Assembly: GCA_027575805.1 (NCBI GenBank)
Contig: JANBPU010000003.1
Span: forward strand, 124,001-188,000
Length of the DNA stretch: 64,000 nucleotides
Origin: Mycoemilia scoparia
Lineage: Eukaryota; Kickxellomycota; Kickxellomycetes; Kickxellales; Kickxellaceae
Direction of reading: 5' to 3'
Positions 63,811-64,000 of this stretch are shown here, piece after piece. Made by a program: the position numbers and the translations under genes. Below the pieces are notes generated by a model that saw only the letters and a list, made by a program, of their open reading frames with translations, was not told the origin of the DNA and ran no database searches. Every line of letters begins with the position of its first letter. Within the stretch, counting starts at the first letter, position 1.

Positions 63811-64000
63811 TATTCTTACCTTTCCTTCCCTGTTATCTATTTTCAAATTGTTTTCTTGCAATGCCTCAAATATACATCCATAAAAATACATTTTACACTA
63901 GAATAGATAAATAGCATGTATAATGCTTTTAACATTATTGACAATGTATTATAGTACTTTGCCAAATAGCACGGATCATTAATCTTGATTGTTTTGGTGA
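63811..64000. other. 3' flank of the phosphatase gene
   Basis: AT-rich, with TATT/AATAAA-like signals. The window ends before another gene begins. Confidence 0.4.

Overview
The window is nuclear DNA from a fungus, probably an early-diverging AT-rich lineage; a Zoopagomycota/Kickxellomycotina-like gut or soil fungus is my inference and is not proven. The evidence is as follows. Genes are compact and carry many short spliceosomal introns, mostly about 75-135 bp. Gene products are typically eukaryotic: a TFIIIC subunit, SNAPC1-like, RIC1, PIG-P, cornichon, Mediator 22, BLOC-1/snapin-like and TMEM209-like. Mitochondrial proteins carry presequences, and there is an ER protein ending in HDEL. SNAPC1, TMEM209 and PEX26-like proteins argue against budding yeast. 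There are no bacterial-style operons, no rRNA and no convincing tRNA.

Layout: 1-9 kb holds the end of a Ser/Pro-rich protein, MAM33/p32, a snapin-like protein, a PEX26-like tail-anchored protein and a DODA-type dioxygenase with a membrane anchor. 9.8-14 kb is accessory in character: a secreted, acidic, calcium-loop-like tandem-repeat protein with repeated dibasic sites, and an unrecognised two-TM coiled-coil protein with a 32-residue repeat. 14.4-24 kb has Med22, an ERp38-type disulfide isomerase, TMEM209-like and RIC1. 24-38.6 kb has TFIIIC tau91/Tfc6, SNAPC1, an ABCB10/Mdl1-type transporter, mL53, mitochondrial IF-2, GMF and Erv14. 39-49 kb has a chromodomain/PHD/SNF2 protein whose ATPase motifs look destroyed, PIG-P and an RCC1-repeat protein. 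50-60 kb has KGD2, a dysferlin-domain protein, ETF-alpha and homogentisate 1,2-dioxygenase. 60-64 kb has transposon relics, a decayed gene and a secreted histidine acid phosphatase.

Two families of short non-autonomous inverted-repeat elements (MITEs) are scattered between genes and in two introns. Family 1 has TATGGG...TTTTTGAAGGGT ends and about nine copies, one nested in another. Family 2 has GGCAGAGTC ends, about 150-160 bp, four copies, and clear 4-bp target duplications.

The splicing result I find most notable is that 5 of the 51 introns I could place start with GC instead of GT (GCAAGT, GCAGGT or GCAAGC). In each case the GC site is the only one I found that restores the conserved protein frame.

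Functional themes: mitochondrial function (MAM33, IF-2, mL53, KGD2, ETF-alpha, ABCB10-like, RCC1-like), early secretory pathway and GPI synthesis (Erv14, PIG-P, RIC1, PDI), and Pol II/III transcription (Med22, Tfc6, SNAPC1). Exon coordinates were derived by hand from splice signals plus reading-frame and family continuity. Family names rest on recognised motifs, not on a database search.
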